A stretch of DNA of 64,000 bases from JAEYZM01 sp943372195 (GTDB lineage: Bacteria; Bacteroidota; Bacteroidia; Sphingobacteriales; Sphingobacteriaceae): positions 59,467 to 123,466 of the forward strand of contig CALRXS010000009.1 of the NCBI GenBank assembly GCA_943372195.1, given 5' to 3'. The translations under genes were made by a program, and so were the position numbers. The notes beneath the pieces are model-generated. The model was not told where the DNA came from, did no database searches, and saw only the letters and a program-made list of their open reading frames with translations. Of the stretch, positions 37,474 through 45,789 are shown piece by piece; positions within the stretch are counted from its first letter, which is position 1, and the number at the start of each line of letters is the position of its first letter.

Positions 37474-39618
37474 CTATTGATTAATTGGTAATGTAATTAA
37501 AAACTCTGTGCCTTTTCCTAACTCAGAATTTACTTCGATCGTGCCTTTATGTAACTCAATAATACTATACACAATTGATAAACCTAAGCCAGTTCCTTCG
37601 CCTGCTTTTTTGGTAGTGAAGAAAGGTTCGAAAATCTTTTGCTTTACTTCTTCTGGCATACCAGTGCCGTTATCAGAGATACTGATTTTAACAAAACTAT
37701 CTTCTCTATATGTTTTTATAATAACCTGGCCGTCGTTGTCATTTTCATGTGAGGTCATAACAGCTTGTGCTGCGTTATTAATTATATTCATGAAAACCTG
37801 ATTTAGCTTTCCTGCGAAACATTCAATTTCCGGAATGTCGCCAAAGTCTTTCACTACATTTACTTTACCCTTGAATGTGCTGTTTAATATAATTATCGTA
37901 GAATCAAGTCCCTCGTTTACATTCGCAAATTTCAAATCAGATTCATCTAATCGCGAAAAACTCTTAAGTCCTTTTACAATCTCTACAGTTCTGCCAGCGC
38001 CATCAGACATTCCTTTCAATAATACATCTATCTCATGTATCAAATAATCATAGTCAATCTCTTTTTTGAATTTCTTAGCATCTTCAAATTCATTTTCCAA
38101 TGATTTCTCTTTAATGATATTTTCAATTTTATTGAGCAAATCTATTATATCATCTATGTCTCTTCTTAATGGTCTAATATTAGAACTTACAAAGTTAATC
38201 GGATTATTTATCTCATGAGCAATACCTGCAGTTAATTGACCTAATGATGCCATCTTCTCTGCATCTACTAATTTAGTTTGCGCATTTTTTAAATCATCTA
38301 ATGCATTATTTAAGTCAATATTTGATTGATTTAATTCTCTTGTTCTTTCTTCTACTTTTACCTCTAAAACTATATTCTGCTCTTTGATGATTTTTTCGTT
38401 TTCTAAAGAAACTCTCAATGCTTCTGCTTGAGATGCTTCTTTTTCTTTTCTATAGATATTGATTTTATCAGCTAATGCAAATGAAAGTAAAGTCACTTCG
38501 GTTGCAGAACCAATTTGCAATGCGTAATATGTTAAATCGTTATATGGTAAAATATTGAAATTCCTTAATACGAATACTACAATAGAAATTAGAAAAATAC
38601 TCCATGCAATTAAAAAATATATTGCAGGTCTATATCCTCTTCTACCAATAGCATACGCGATATGAATTGTAAGAACTGACCCAACCATCGCAGTAGCTTG
38701 CACTAAATTTTGTGCCCAGTAAAATTCTTCAAGTAAACTTAATATTAAACAAATAGTATAGAAGAAGAATATGATATTTAAAATAGTATCGCCTCTTTTG
38801 TAATTCTCTTTAGTATTTAAAAAATTCTTGACAAATAATATGGCTGTCCAGCCATTCAATACCGGCACCAGAAACGTACTCTGCAAAACCATCCATACTG
38901 AGTTTGGCCATAAATATTTAAAGCCATAACCCTGCAAAACTACTTGTGTAAGTCCGACGAAAACTATATAAGAAACATAATACAAATAACTTCTATCTCT
39001 TACCGTGATGTATATAAATAAATTATATATCGCCATCACTAAGATGATACCTAGGTATAGGCCAAATACTAAATCTTTAACGATTAACTCTTCGAAAATT
39101 TCTTTTTGAGTACCAAGTAATAAGGGTAGTTGAACCTGTTCTCCACTTCTTACTTTAAGATAAAACTCTCGAACTTCATCATTATCAAAATTGAGATAGA
39201 ATAAGTAGTTCTGATTATCGATTTGTCGTGCCGAATATTTTCTAATCTCACCCGAAAGCACAGAGTCGTATGAGCCTGATTTATTTTTTGAATAAAAAAC
39301 TATCTCATCAATTATGGGGTACTCTAACTCTAATACTAATTTTTTAATATTCGATTGATTCTGTACCTGAATTTTGACCCAATGAGTACTTCTGCTTATG
39401 GCAAGATTAGGTGTAGTTTCGTGCTTATAACTAAACTTGTTTAGTTGTAGTACATCATTTAATGATAATGAATTAGTAGCATCACTAAAAATCCCGACCT
39501 TCGAACCAACGTTCAAAGTTTTTGTATCATCATTGAAAATAATTAATTCATCTGCCTTACTAGTATTGTTTAACAATAAAAAAGCTAGAACAAACAAACA
39601 CAACTTCATCAATCGCAT
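37474..39618 (-). CDS. 7TMR-DISM extracellular-sensing histidine kinase
   Basis: 714 residues. Signal peptide, then an extracellular 7TMR-DISMED2-like domain (WVKIQVQNQSNIKKLVLEL), seven membrane helices from about 180 to 390, a coiled coil, a HisKA domain (LTAGIAHEINNPINFVSSN) and a HATPase with DNGTGMPEEVKQKIFEPFFTTK and GTGLGLSIVYSIIE. DISM receptors bind extracellular ligands, often carbohydrates, though the ligand is unknown. It lies between the hybrid kinase and the acyltransferase-like gene on the same strand. Confidence 0.92.
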   Translation of the reverse strand: MRLMKLCLFVLAFLLLNNTSKADELIIFNDDTKTLNVGSKVGIFSDATNSLSLNDVLQLNKFSYKHETTPNLAISRSTHWVKIQVQNQSNIKKLVLELEYPIIDEIVFYSKNKSGSYDSVLSGEIRKYSARQIDNQNYLFYLNFDNDEVREFYLKVRSGEQVQLPLLLGTQKEIFEELIVKDLVFGLYLGIILVMAIYNLFIYITVRDRSYLYYVSYIVFVGLTQVVLQGYGFKYLWPNSVWMVLQSTFLVPVLNGWTAILFVKNFLNTKENYKRGDTILNIIFFFYTICLILSLLEEFYWAQNLVQATAMVGSVLTIHIAYAIGRRGYRPAIYFLIAWSIFLISIVVFVLRNFNILPYNDLTYYALQIGSATEVTLLSFALADKINIYRKEKEASQAEALRVSLENEKIIKEQNIVLEVKVEERTRELNQSNIDLNNALDDLKNAQTKLVDAEKMASLGQLTAGIAHEINNPINFVSSNIRPLRRDIDDIIDLLNKIENIIKEKSLENEFEDAKKFKKEIDYDYLIHEIDVLLKGMSDGAGRTVEIVKGLKSFSRLDESDLKFANVNEGLDSTIIILNSTFKGKVNVVKDFGDIPEIECFAGKLNQVFMNIINNAAQAVMTSHENDNDGQVIIKTYREDSFVKISISDNGTGMPEEVKQKIFEPFFTTKKAGEGTGLGLSIVYSIIELHKGTIEVNSELGKGTEFLITLPINQ

Positions 39619-39626
39619 ATCTGATA

Positions 39627-40331
39627 TTAAATTTTAGAATTAAGATACTGATTATTGGGAATTAATAATTGATATTCAACTTGAAATTCACCTTTGGGAC
39701 CTTTTTCATTTTTTATTTGATTCGGATGTTCACGTAATTCGAAGATATTTTCGCGTTCTTTTTCCTCCGCGTGCGTCAAAGTATCGCAATCGTGTATAGC
39801 CATTGCTGTAGCTACGAAATCATCTTTAGGATAGAAGAAAATCCCTTTATCACCTAAGTTTTCTTCCACCACTGCTCCTACTCTTTTACCCATTCGAGTA
39901 GTAACCGGAGCACATAAAACGAAAATTTTATTAATTGGTAATTGATTGACCACAGAAACGCATACTCTACATAATATCAAACTTCCTATACCCATGCCTG
40001 CAACTTCCATGGAATTCCACATACCACAAATCTCTGCACATCCTTCTATAACATATTCATAAACTTTAGGGTCGTAATGACCCAATGCATGTTCAATTGG
40101 TAATTGTACTTTACCATCAACTATTTGAACTCTTGCACCACCATAAACTTTATCCCCATTTTCATCTTCAACAATAATTACAATTGTATTTTCACTATAC
40201 ACCCAATCAATATTAGTGGATGTTACTTTTGCAACTCCGAAATGAATTTCTAATAAACGACGATGACCTTCTATGAATTTCATACAAGCATCATAATCAT
40301 CAACTGCTCGAAATGCTCTAATTTTTATCAT
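39627..40331 (-). CDS. FeeM/LuxI-like GNAT acyltransferase candidate
   Basis: 234 residues. RAFRAVDDYDACMKFIEGHR at the start, the beta-sheet block VYGGARVQIVDGK, the helix EYVIEGCAEICGMWNS, MGIGSLILCRVCVSVV and FFYPKDDF give the layout of the autoinducer-synthase/FeeM group of GNAT folds, which make N-acyl amino acids or acyl-homoserine lactones. No classic LuxI residues can be proved by eye. It is downstream of the E1-like gene (8-base gap), and the kinases follow on the same strand, so the four genes probably act together. Confidence 0.55.
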   Translation of the reverse strand: MIKIRAFRAVDDYDACMKFIEGHRRLLEIHFGVAKVTSTNIDWVYSENTIVIIVEDENGDKVYGGARVQIVDGKVQLPIEHALGHYDPKVYEYVIEGCAEICGMWNSMEVAGMGIGSLILCRVCVSVVNQLPINKIFVLCAPVTTRMGKRVGAVVEENLGDKGIFFYPKDDFVATAMAIHDCDTLTHAEEKERENIFELREHPNQIKNEKGPKGEFQVEYQLLIPNNQYLNSKI

Positions 40332-40339
40332 CTCTGCAA

Positions 40340-41440
40340 TTATTTAATTAACTCTTCAAAATCTATATAATGTCTTCCTGATGTTTTCAAATCACCTAAT
40401 AGAATTCTTCTTGCAACATCAGTAACCATTGCCCCTCCCAATACTACTGAAGATGCCAACTGTGGCCAAGTTGAAATACTTTTCCCCATTTCAGTTAATG
40501 ACATTTTCATGCGTGATGAAATCTTGTCAATGCCCACCATCGCACCTAATAATGGCACCTTTTCTTGATTGCTTAAATTTCTCAACGATTTTAAATCAGT
40601 CATGCCCTCTGGTATTAAACCATGTAATAAAGGCATATTTTCTGATAAATCAAACCTTTCTATATCTAACATACCCCTGTCATTCGTATCCATCACCACT
40701 GGTATCTTATATTCTCTTGCTTTAATTCGTGATAATATTTTGATATCTAAACCGTCACACTCCTCTACTAATAAATCAATTTTTTTATCCCCTATTAAAA
40801 ATTCATCAATATTTTCTTCTGTAATACCCTCTGAAAATATTTTAACTTTTATATATGGGTCCATCTCTGCTATCTCTCTCGCAGCAATAATGGTTTTTGA
40901 TAAGCCTATGTTTGAAACTACCGTTCGAATACGATTCATATTGCTTAGCTCTAACAAATCGAAGTCGGCCATACGAATTTCACCAGCCACTCTCTCCATA
41001 GCAATGGTAAGCGCTATCATTTGCCCTACTGAAAGCCCAATAACACCAATTGCTTTTGTTTTTAAAACATTGCGTTCTTCTGGAGTTATCTTGTATAAAT
41101 TTCTAGAAGTTCTGAGTTCTACGAATTCTTCTTCATCTAAAATATGTACTACTTTATTACTCCATGAATAATAAACCCATTTACCGTAAGAATCTTTCGT
41201 TTCTGGACTAAAATATTGTACAATTTTATCATCGTAATCAGATGAACTTAATTGTAAATGCGGATGTCTAATTTTAATCAACTCCTTCACTTGACTTTCA
41301 ATTTCATCACATATTATTAAGTGATGATTTTTGTCTAAAAGGTCTTGTAATGCTTGATGATCAGAACTATTTTTTAAATCGAAAAAAACTGGTAAAAAGT
41401 GTTTGTTGTTGTGTGTTGTGTGTTGTGTTTTATTGAGCAT
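40340..41440 (-). CDS. ThiF/MoeB E1-like adenylating protein of the Rv1355c type
   Basis: 366 residues. After a 120-residue N-terminal extension comes an E1-like Rossmann domain: AIGVIGLSVGQMIALTIAMERV (nucleotide loop), DFDLLELSNMNRIR and LLVEECDGLDIK. E1 enzymes adenylate a C-terminal Gly or a small molecule. I find neither the CxxC zinc pairs nor a catalytic Cys after the adenylation domain, so it may only adenylate. Three tandem heptamers fall in codons 4-12 of the reading frame. The Rv1355c-type partner is often a FeeM-like protein. Confidence 0.7.
   Translation of the reverse strand: MLNKTQHTTHNNKHFLPVFFDLKNSSDHQALQDLLDKNHHLIICDEIESQVKELIKIRHPHLQLSSSDYDDKIVQYFSPETKDSYGKWVYYSWSNKVVHILDEEEFVELRTSRNLYKITPEERNVLKTKAIGVIGLSVGQMIALTIAMERVAGEIRMADFDLLELSNMNRIRTVVSNIGLSKTIIAAREIAEMDPYIKVKIFSEGITEENIDEFLIGDKKIDLLVEECDGLDIKILSRIKAREYKIPVVMDTNDRGMLDIERFDLSENMPLLHGLIPEGMTDLKSLRNLSNQEKVPLLGAMVGIDKISSRMKMSLTEMGKSISTWPQLASSVVLGGAMVTDVARRILLGDLKTSGRHYIDFEELIK
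41408..41428. repeat. Three tandem heptamers in the 5' end of the E1-like gene
   Basis: Three perfect copies of GTTGTGT (plus strand) lie 12-32 bases inside the coding region, encoding the TQHTTHN stretch. Gain or loss of a copy would shift the reading frame. Confidence 0.8.
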
Positions 41441-41573
41441 TCGAATTTTGAAATCTAATTATTGTTCTAACAAGTATTAAATATCAAAATAAAAATTCGA
41501 TATTTATGAAAAAAAATCGTTATTTTTAGTAATAAATAGATAAATCATCTATCAATAAAATAATATTTCGACC

Positions 41574-42038
41574 ATGTCTGATTCGCGAATCAAAATATTA
41601 TACATAGACGACGAAGAGAATAACCTAAATTCATTTAAGGCTGCTTTTCGTAGAGAATATGAAGTTACCACTGCTATATCTGGCATAGCGGCCATTGAAA
41701 TACTCAAAAATGAAAGCTTTGAAATCATTATAACCGACCAAAGAATGCCTGGCATGACTGGGGTTGAATTCTTGTCGAGTATAATCGATGAACATCCAGA
41801 ACCAATTAGAATGCTATTAACTGGTTATGCCGATATTCAAGCTGTTATTGATGCCATTAATAAAGGGAAGATATACCAGTATATTACAAAGCCATGGGAT
41901 GAACAGCAAATGCGGGTGATTATTAATAATGCTTATGAGATATTTTCATTGCGCCAAGAGAATAAAGAATTAATGAAAAGCTTAATTAGAGCGAACGAAC
42001 AATTAGAGTTTTTATTGAGACAAAAATTACTTTCCTGA
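41574..42038 (+). CDS. Stand-alone receiver (response regulator)
   Basis: 154 residues: receiver only, then a coil. ILYIDDEENNLNSFKAAF, DQRMPGMTGVEFLSSI, LLTGYADIQAVIDAI and KPWDEQQMRV show all phosphorylation residues. Its receiver matches that of the hybrid kinase at 36387-37472 very closely, including the whole DQRMPGMTGVEF block. It is divergent from the E1-like gene and convergent with an XRE gene (12-base overlap). It probably belongs to the same signalling module. Confidence 0.9.
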   Translation: MSDSRIKILYIDDEENNLNSFKAAFRREYEVTTAISGIAAIEILKNESFEIIITDQRMPGMTGVEFLSSIIDEHPEPIRMLLTGYADIQAVIDAINKGKIYQYITKPWDEQQMRVIINNAYEIFSLRQENKELMKSLIRANEQLEFLLRQKLLS

Positions 42039-42377
42039 ATATTTTTTATTAGTATTTTTTTCAATTTTACCCATTGTAGTTTCTATCTGTTCCATTCTTA
42101 TTTTTAATTGTTTCACTTCATCTTCTAAGAGATGATTACTTTTAGACTCTGAAGTTGAATAATTATTTACTATAGCTTCATTACCTAATAAAGTGTTAAT
42201 ATTTACTTCTAATATCTCAGCAATTTTATACAATCGATTGACTGTTATTTCTGATTTATTCGTTTCAATATTAGATAATGCAGATGGAGATAAATCAAGA
42301 AGGCTCGCGACGTAATCTTGACTTAAACCCTTATTTAACCTACATTTTCTAATACGATCACCAATTGTATTCTTCAT
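42027..42377 (-). CDS. XRE-family regulator with C-terminal coiled coil
   Basis: 116 residues. The HTH domain IRKCRLNKGLSQDYVASLLDLSPSALSNIETNKSE fills residues 5-65. A helical coil, VKQLKIRMEQIETTMGKIEKNTNK, ends the protein and probably dimerises. Its promoter region holds a perfect 9-bp inverted repeat next to its start, plus three more half-sites, so it is probably autoregulated. A divergent 65-residue gene lies 98 bases away. Confidence 0.88.
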   Translation of the reverse strand: MKNTIGDRIRKCRLNKGLSQDYVASLLDLSPSALSNIETNKSEITVNRLYKIAEILEVNINTLLGNEAIVNNYSTSESKSNHLLEDEVKQLKIRMEQIETTMGKIEKNTNKKYSGK

Positions 42378-42379
42378 AT

Positions 42380-42400
42380 GTACTAAATTAGATTTAGTAC
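42380..42400. promoter_or_regulatory. Palindromic operator of the XRE regulator
   Basis: GTACTAAAT-tag-ATTTAGTAC is a perfect 9-bp inverted repeat 3 bases from the XRE start codon. More ACTAAAT or ATTTAG half-sites occur at 42403-42408, 42432-42439 and 42462-42468, up to the divergent gene. Confidence 0.6.
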
Positions 42401-42474
42401 AGCTAAATATTAATGAGTATAACTACATTATATTTAGTATTTGTAAATATATTTCAGTTTAACTAAATTTATAT

Positions 42475-42672
42475 ATGTTTTCACTCAAAACATATATAAG
42501 GTCACTACTAAAACGTGAAAATTCAGAGTTAGAAGTAAATTCAACTTTGTTCGATAAATTTTATAATGAAAACTCAGAATTTATTGATGCGAAAATATTA
42601 GAGATCTGGGAACAGTTTAAATACGAACAAGAGCAATCCTCTGAAAATAAAAATCATTACTCTTCGAATTAA
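42475..42672 (+). CDS. Small protein of unknown function
   Basis: 65 residues: MFSLKTYIRSLLKRENSELE starts a helical, charged protein ending in a Ser/Asn-rich tail. The ATG lies 98 bases from the divergent XRE gene, with operator half-sites between. No family recognised. It may be controlled by that XRE protein. Confidence 0.55.
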   Translation: MFSLKTYIRSLLKRENSELEVNSTLFDKFYNENSEFIDAKILEIWEQFKYEQEQSSENKNHYSSN

Positions 42673-42709
42673 TTAATTCTTAAATTGCCTGAGTAATTTA
42701 TAAAAGATA

Positions 42710-43168
42710 ATGGCACTACCTAATATATTCGAAGCAGAAACTACTAAAGATTTAATTCATAGAATCAACCAATTAACACCTATGTCTCAACGTCGTTGGG
42801 GCAAAATGAATGTTGATCAAATGCTTGCACATATTTGTGTGCCTTATGAACAAGCATTAGGTGAGCGCAACGACGGACCAAACGTATTTATAAAAATCGT
42901 AATGCGTTTGTTCTTTAAACATACGATGGTGAATGATGTGCCATATAAACATAACTTACCCACTGCCCCAGCATTTATGATAGTAGATCGTAGAGATTTT
43001 GAAAGAGAGAAAGCTCGAATTATTTCTTACATCGAAAAAACTGAAAAGTTAGGTCCAGATTACTTCAACGGTAAAGTACAAATAGCCATCGGCAAACTCA
43101 GCGTTATTGAATGGAATAATTTATTGTATAAACATCTCGATCATCACTTAAGACAATTCGGAGTTTAA
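42710..43168 (+). CDS. DUF1569-family protein
   Basis: 152 residues. RRWGKMNVDQMLAHICVPYEQALGER and HKHLDHHLRQFG-like (YKHLDHHLRQFG) at the two ends carry conserved His residues typical of the DinB-related DUF1569 family. Function is unknown; a metal-dependent hydrolase or transferase is the usual guess. It converges on the outer membrane protein gene after 4 bases. Confidence 0.8.
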   Translation: MALPNIFEAETTKDLIHRINQLTPMSQRRWGKMNVDQMLAHICVPYEQALGERNDGPNVFIKIVMRLFFKHTMVNDVPYKHNLPTAPAFMIVDRRDFEREKARIISYIEKTEKLGPDYFNGKVQIAIGKLSVIEWNNLLYKHLDHHLRQFGV

Positions 43169-43172
43169 AATT

Positions 43173-44099
43173 TTATAAATTAAATCTGTAAGCAGCTGCA
43201 ACTAAAGCTGACCTTGTTAATCCATCAGGTCTTACTTTTCTTACCATCAAGGGGAAAGCAAGACTAAAATCTAATGCATTTTCATTCTTAAATTTCTTGC
43301 TAACATTCATCACCACATTAAATGTAAGTCCAGATGAATTTTTTATCTCAGAATAATTACCACTAATATCTGCCTCTTGATCATTTTGTAAACGATAGAT
43401 AAAAAGGGTACTCGGATTTACAGACCAATTATTTTTAACATCAATTCTACGCTCAGCTCTGAAAACTAAATCATTTGATCGTTTAAATAGAAAAGATGTG
43501 AAATAATTGTTAGCATCAGTATTCGTAAAGCTATTGGCAATAAATTGATTTCTATTATTATGATTTAATACATGTTGATAGGCTAGGGCGAACACATATT
43601 TATCTAACTTCATATTTGCACCTACAACCAAATCAAATGTTCCTAAACTAGTTTGATAAGGCATTGGTGCCGAGTTTCCATTAATTTTAAGGTCCGACTC
43701 ATTCGTTGGTAATTTAAATCCGAGCATCAAGCCGTATGCATTTTTTTCAGTACTCTTCAAGTTATAAGAAGCACTTACGCTGATATCAGATAATCCGGCT
43801 ACTTGCCCTAGATTTCCTGAATTGTATGCATATGGCACTTTGATTTGGAAGAAAAAATCTTTGATACTAGCACTCAGATCTATACTAGTTAAGGCATTAA
43901 TCACGCCCTGCTCCCCTGATCCTACACTTTGACTAAGCTTTATATGATAAGAATTCTTGGCACTATCAGAATCATAAGTATGATTCGATTCAACATTACC
44001 CATTGAACAAACACCTGCATCACTGCAGCCTTGGGCATTTACATCAACATTATAAGCTAATAGAATAGCCGAAGTTAAAATCAATATTTTCTTGCGCAT
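43173..44099 (-). CDS. Outer membrane beta-barrel-like protein with Cys-containing N-terminus
   Basis: 308 residues from the ATG at 44099, where the signal peptide (MRKKILILTSAILLAYNVDVNA) begins; an ATG 24 codons upstream gives a worse N-terminus. The mature protein opens with QGCSDAGVCSMGN, then alternating barrel strands (FFFQIKVPYAYN, ISVSASYNLKSTEKNAYGLMLGFKLPTNE). The pattern resembles small transport-associated outer membrane proteins. No function is assigned. It is divergent from the DCoH gene. Confidence 0.75.
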   Translation of the reverse strand: MRKKILILTSAILLAYNVDVNAQGCSDAGVCSMGNVESNHTYDSDSAKNSYHIKLSQSVGSGEQGVINALTSIDLSASIKDFFFQIKVPYAYNSGNLGQVAGLSDISVSASYNLKSTEKNAYGLMLGFKLPTNESDLKINGNSAPMPYQTSLGTFDLVVGANMKLDKYVFALAYQHVLNHNNRNQFIANSFTNTDANNYFTSFLFKRSNDLVFRAERRIDVKNNWSVNPSTLFIYRLQNDQEADISGNYSEIKNSSGLTFNVVMNVSKKFKNENALDFSLAFPLMVRKVRPDGLTRSALVAAAYRFNL

Positions 44100-44173
44100 G
44101 CATATTAGTCTAGATAAATTATAAAACCTTACAATTATTATTTTATTATATTCAATAAAAAATATAATCAAGC

Positions 44174-44410
44174 ATGATAGAGTTCAAAGAATCAAATAAT
44201 AAGCTTTATAGCAAAATAGTTTTTAAGGACTTTAATGCTGCTATAGAATTCATAAATAAGCTCGCAATCATTGCTGAGCAATTGAATCATCACCCTACAA
44301 TTCACAATACTTATAATACAGTAGAATTATTTTTAAGCACACATGATTCGGGCGATGTGGTGACAGAGAAAGATTGGGAGTTGGCAAGAGAGATTTCGAA
44401 AATATCTTAA
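44174..44410 (+). CDS. phhB: Pterin-4a-carbinolamine dehydratase (DCoH/PhhB)
   Basis: 78 residues, the length of the small DCoH form. AEQLNHHPTIHNTYNTVELFLSTHD carries the catalytic histidine cluster and EKDWELAREI ends the domain. The enzyme dehydrates 4a-hydroxytetrahydrobiopterin; in bacteria without phenylalanine hydroxylase nearby, as here, its role is uncertain. It ends in a bidirectional terminator before the tRNA-Asp gene. Confidence 0.93.
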   Translation: MIEFKESNNKLYSKIVFKDFNAAIEFINKLAIIAEQLNHHPTIHNTYNTVELFLSTHDSGDVVTEKDWELAREISKIS

Positions 44411-44415
44411 ATGCA

Positions 44416-44443
44416 AAAAGCCTTAGATTTCTCTAAGGCTTTT
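44416..44443. terminator. Bidirectional terminator between phhB and tRNA-Asp
   Basis: AAAAGCCTTAGA (44416-44427) pairs with TCTAAGGCTTTT (44432-44443) across a 4-base loop. The T-run on one side and A-run on the other suit both the phhB and tRNA transcripts. Confidence 0.85.
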
Positions 44444-44444
44444 G

Positions 44445-44518
44445 CGGAATGGACGGGACTCGAACCCGCGACCTCCTGCGTGACAGGCAGGCATTCTAAC
44501 CAGCTGAACTACCACTCC
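44445..44518 (-). tRNA. tRNA-Asp (anticodon GTC)
   Basis: On the minus strand the 74 bases fold as a cloverleaf. The acceptor GGAGTGG (44512-44518) pairs with CCATTCC, the D arm is GTTC...GAAT, the anticodon stem-loop is CCTGC-CTGTCAC-GCAGG with anticodon GTC, and the T arm is GCGGG-TTCGAGT-CCCGT, with discriminator G. CCA is not encoded. A similar but broken copy lies 8 bases upstream. Confidence 0.96.
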
Positions 44519-44525
44519 GTTTTAT

Positions 44526-44596
44526 TTAAAAAGTCACTCTAACAGCGACCTTCCCGATTACATCGGGACAATCTAACCAGGTTAGATTACCACTCC
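44526..44596 (-). ncRNA. tRNA-Asp-like remnant / three-hairpin element
   Basis: On the minus strand GGAGTGGTA, CTGGTTAGA and AGGTCGC align with the neighbouring tRNA-Asp, but no T arm or 3' acceptor strand follows. The D region is an 8-bp perfect hairpin (AATCTAAC/GTTAGATT), the anticodon region is TCCCGAT-GTA-ATCGGGA (7-base loop with GTA in the anticodon position), and GTCGCT...AGTGAC followed by five T resembles a terminator. It is best read as a decayed tRNA copy or a small structured RNA. Confidence 0.6.
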
Positions 44597-44660
44597 GTTT
44601 CTTGGGACTGCAAATATACGCTCTTTTATTAATTTGTCAACAAAAAAATGCAAATCGTTA

Positions 44661-45740
44661 TTATACAGTACCTTCTTTCATCTTTTCGGCATTTTCTGCG
44701 AATTGTAGCGCATTAATGATGTCATTAATGTCGCCATTCATCACTGCCGGAAGGTTATGTGTCGTTAAACCAATTCTATGGTCTGTCAATCTACTCTGTG
44801 GGAAATTATAAGTTCTAATCTTCGCCGATCTGTCGCCTGTCGATACCATCGTCTTACGTTTCTTAGAAACTTCTTCCATATGCTTGGCGAATTCCATCTC
44901 GTAAATACGTGATCTTAATACACCTAATGCTTTCTCGAAATTCTTTTGCTGTGACTTCTCATCTTGACATTGCGCCACTACCCCAGTAGGTATATGCGTC
45001 AATCGAACCGCCGAATAAGTAGTGTTTACTGACTGTCCGCCCGGACCCGATGAACAAAACAAATCTTTACGAATATCATTCATCTTTAAGTCGATATCGA
45101 ATTCATCGGCCTCTGGTAATACTACGATGGATGCTGCTGATGTATGAACTCTACCTTGTGTTTCGGTTGCCGGCACTCTCTGTACACGATGTACCCCAGA
45201 CTCATATTTTAATGTTCCGTAAACATCTTCCCCTATCACATTTAAGATAATCTCTTTATATCCGCCTGCTGTACCCGGTGTGTAATCTACCAATTCTGTC
45301 TTCCAACCCTTCAACTCGCAATATCTTTGGTACATTCTGAATAAATCACCCGCAAATAAACTCGCCTCATCACCACCTGTTCCCGCACGAATTTCTAAAA
45401 TTGCATTTCTAGCATCTTCAGGGTCTTTAGGTATCAACATCAATCTGATCTCTTCCTCAATCGCATCTCTCTGTGAAATCAATTCATCAAGCTCCGATTT
45501 TGCCATCTCCCTAAACTCCGCATCACTCTCATTCGCCAAAATCTCTTTGTTAGCTTCAATATTGCTCATGATATTACTGTAGATCTTGTATTGCTCTACA
45601 ATCTTACCTAATTCTTTATAGTCTCTGTTTAATTGTGCAAATCGCTTCATATCGCTCATTGCTTCTGGTGAAGAAAGTTCTTTCTCTACCTCCAAATAAC
45701 GATTATGAATCGCTTCTAACTTTTCCAACATGTCGTTCAT
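44661..45740 (-). CDS. prfA: Peptide chain release factor 1
   Basis: 359 residues. RF1 reads UAA and UAG stops. The GGQ peptide-release motif is in SSGPGGQSVNTTYSAVRLTHIP (about residue 235), and the stop-codon-reading segment lies just after the helical N-terminal region. RVQRVPATETQGRVHTS and KVRTYNFPQSRLTDHRIG-like (KIRTYNFPQSRLTDHRIG) are also typical. It is upstream of the tRNA-Asp-like element on the same strand. Confidence 0.97.
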   Translation of the reverse strand: MNDMLEKLEAIHNRYLEVEKELSSPEAMSDMKRFAQLNRDYKELGKIVEQYKIYSNIMSNIEANKEILANESDAEFREMAKSELDELISQRDAIEEEIRLMLIPKDPEDARNAILEIRAGTGGDEASLFAGDLFRMYQRYCELKGWKTELVDYTPGTAGGYKEIILNVIGEDVYGTLKYESGVHRVQRVPATETQGRVHTSAASIVVLPEADEFDIDLKMNDIRKDLFCSSGPGGQSVNTTYSAVRLTHIPTGVVAQCQDEKSQQKNFEKALGVLRSRIYEMEFAKHMEEVSKKRKTMVSTGDRSAKIRTYNFPQSRLTDHRIGLTTHNLPAVMNGDINDIINALQFAENAEKMKEGTV

Positions 45741-45789
45741 GACAATTTCCCTCTTTTTAAAGTCTGCAAAGATAAGGAAAATTGACTAA

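Noticed and set aside
40569..41171. 200-codon open frame on the plus strand inside the E1-like gene
   Set aside because: It is antisense to a gene with clear family motifs and low-complexity Ser/Ile-rich; a shadow frame.
44526..44596. A functional tRNA-Tyr (GTA in the loop position)
   Set aside because: No T arm, no paired 3' acceptor strand; only the 5' half resembles a tRNA.
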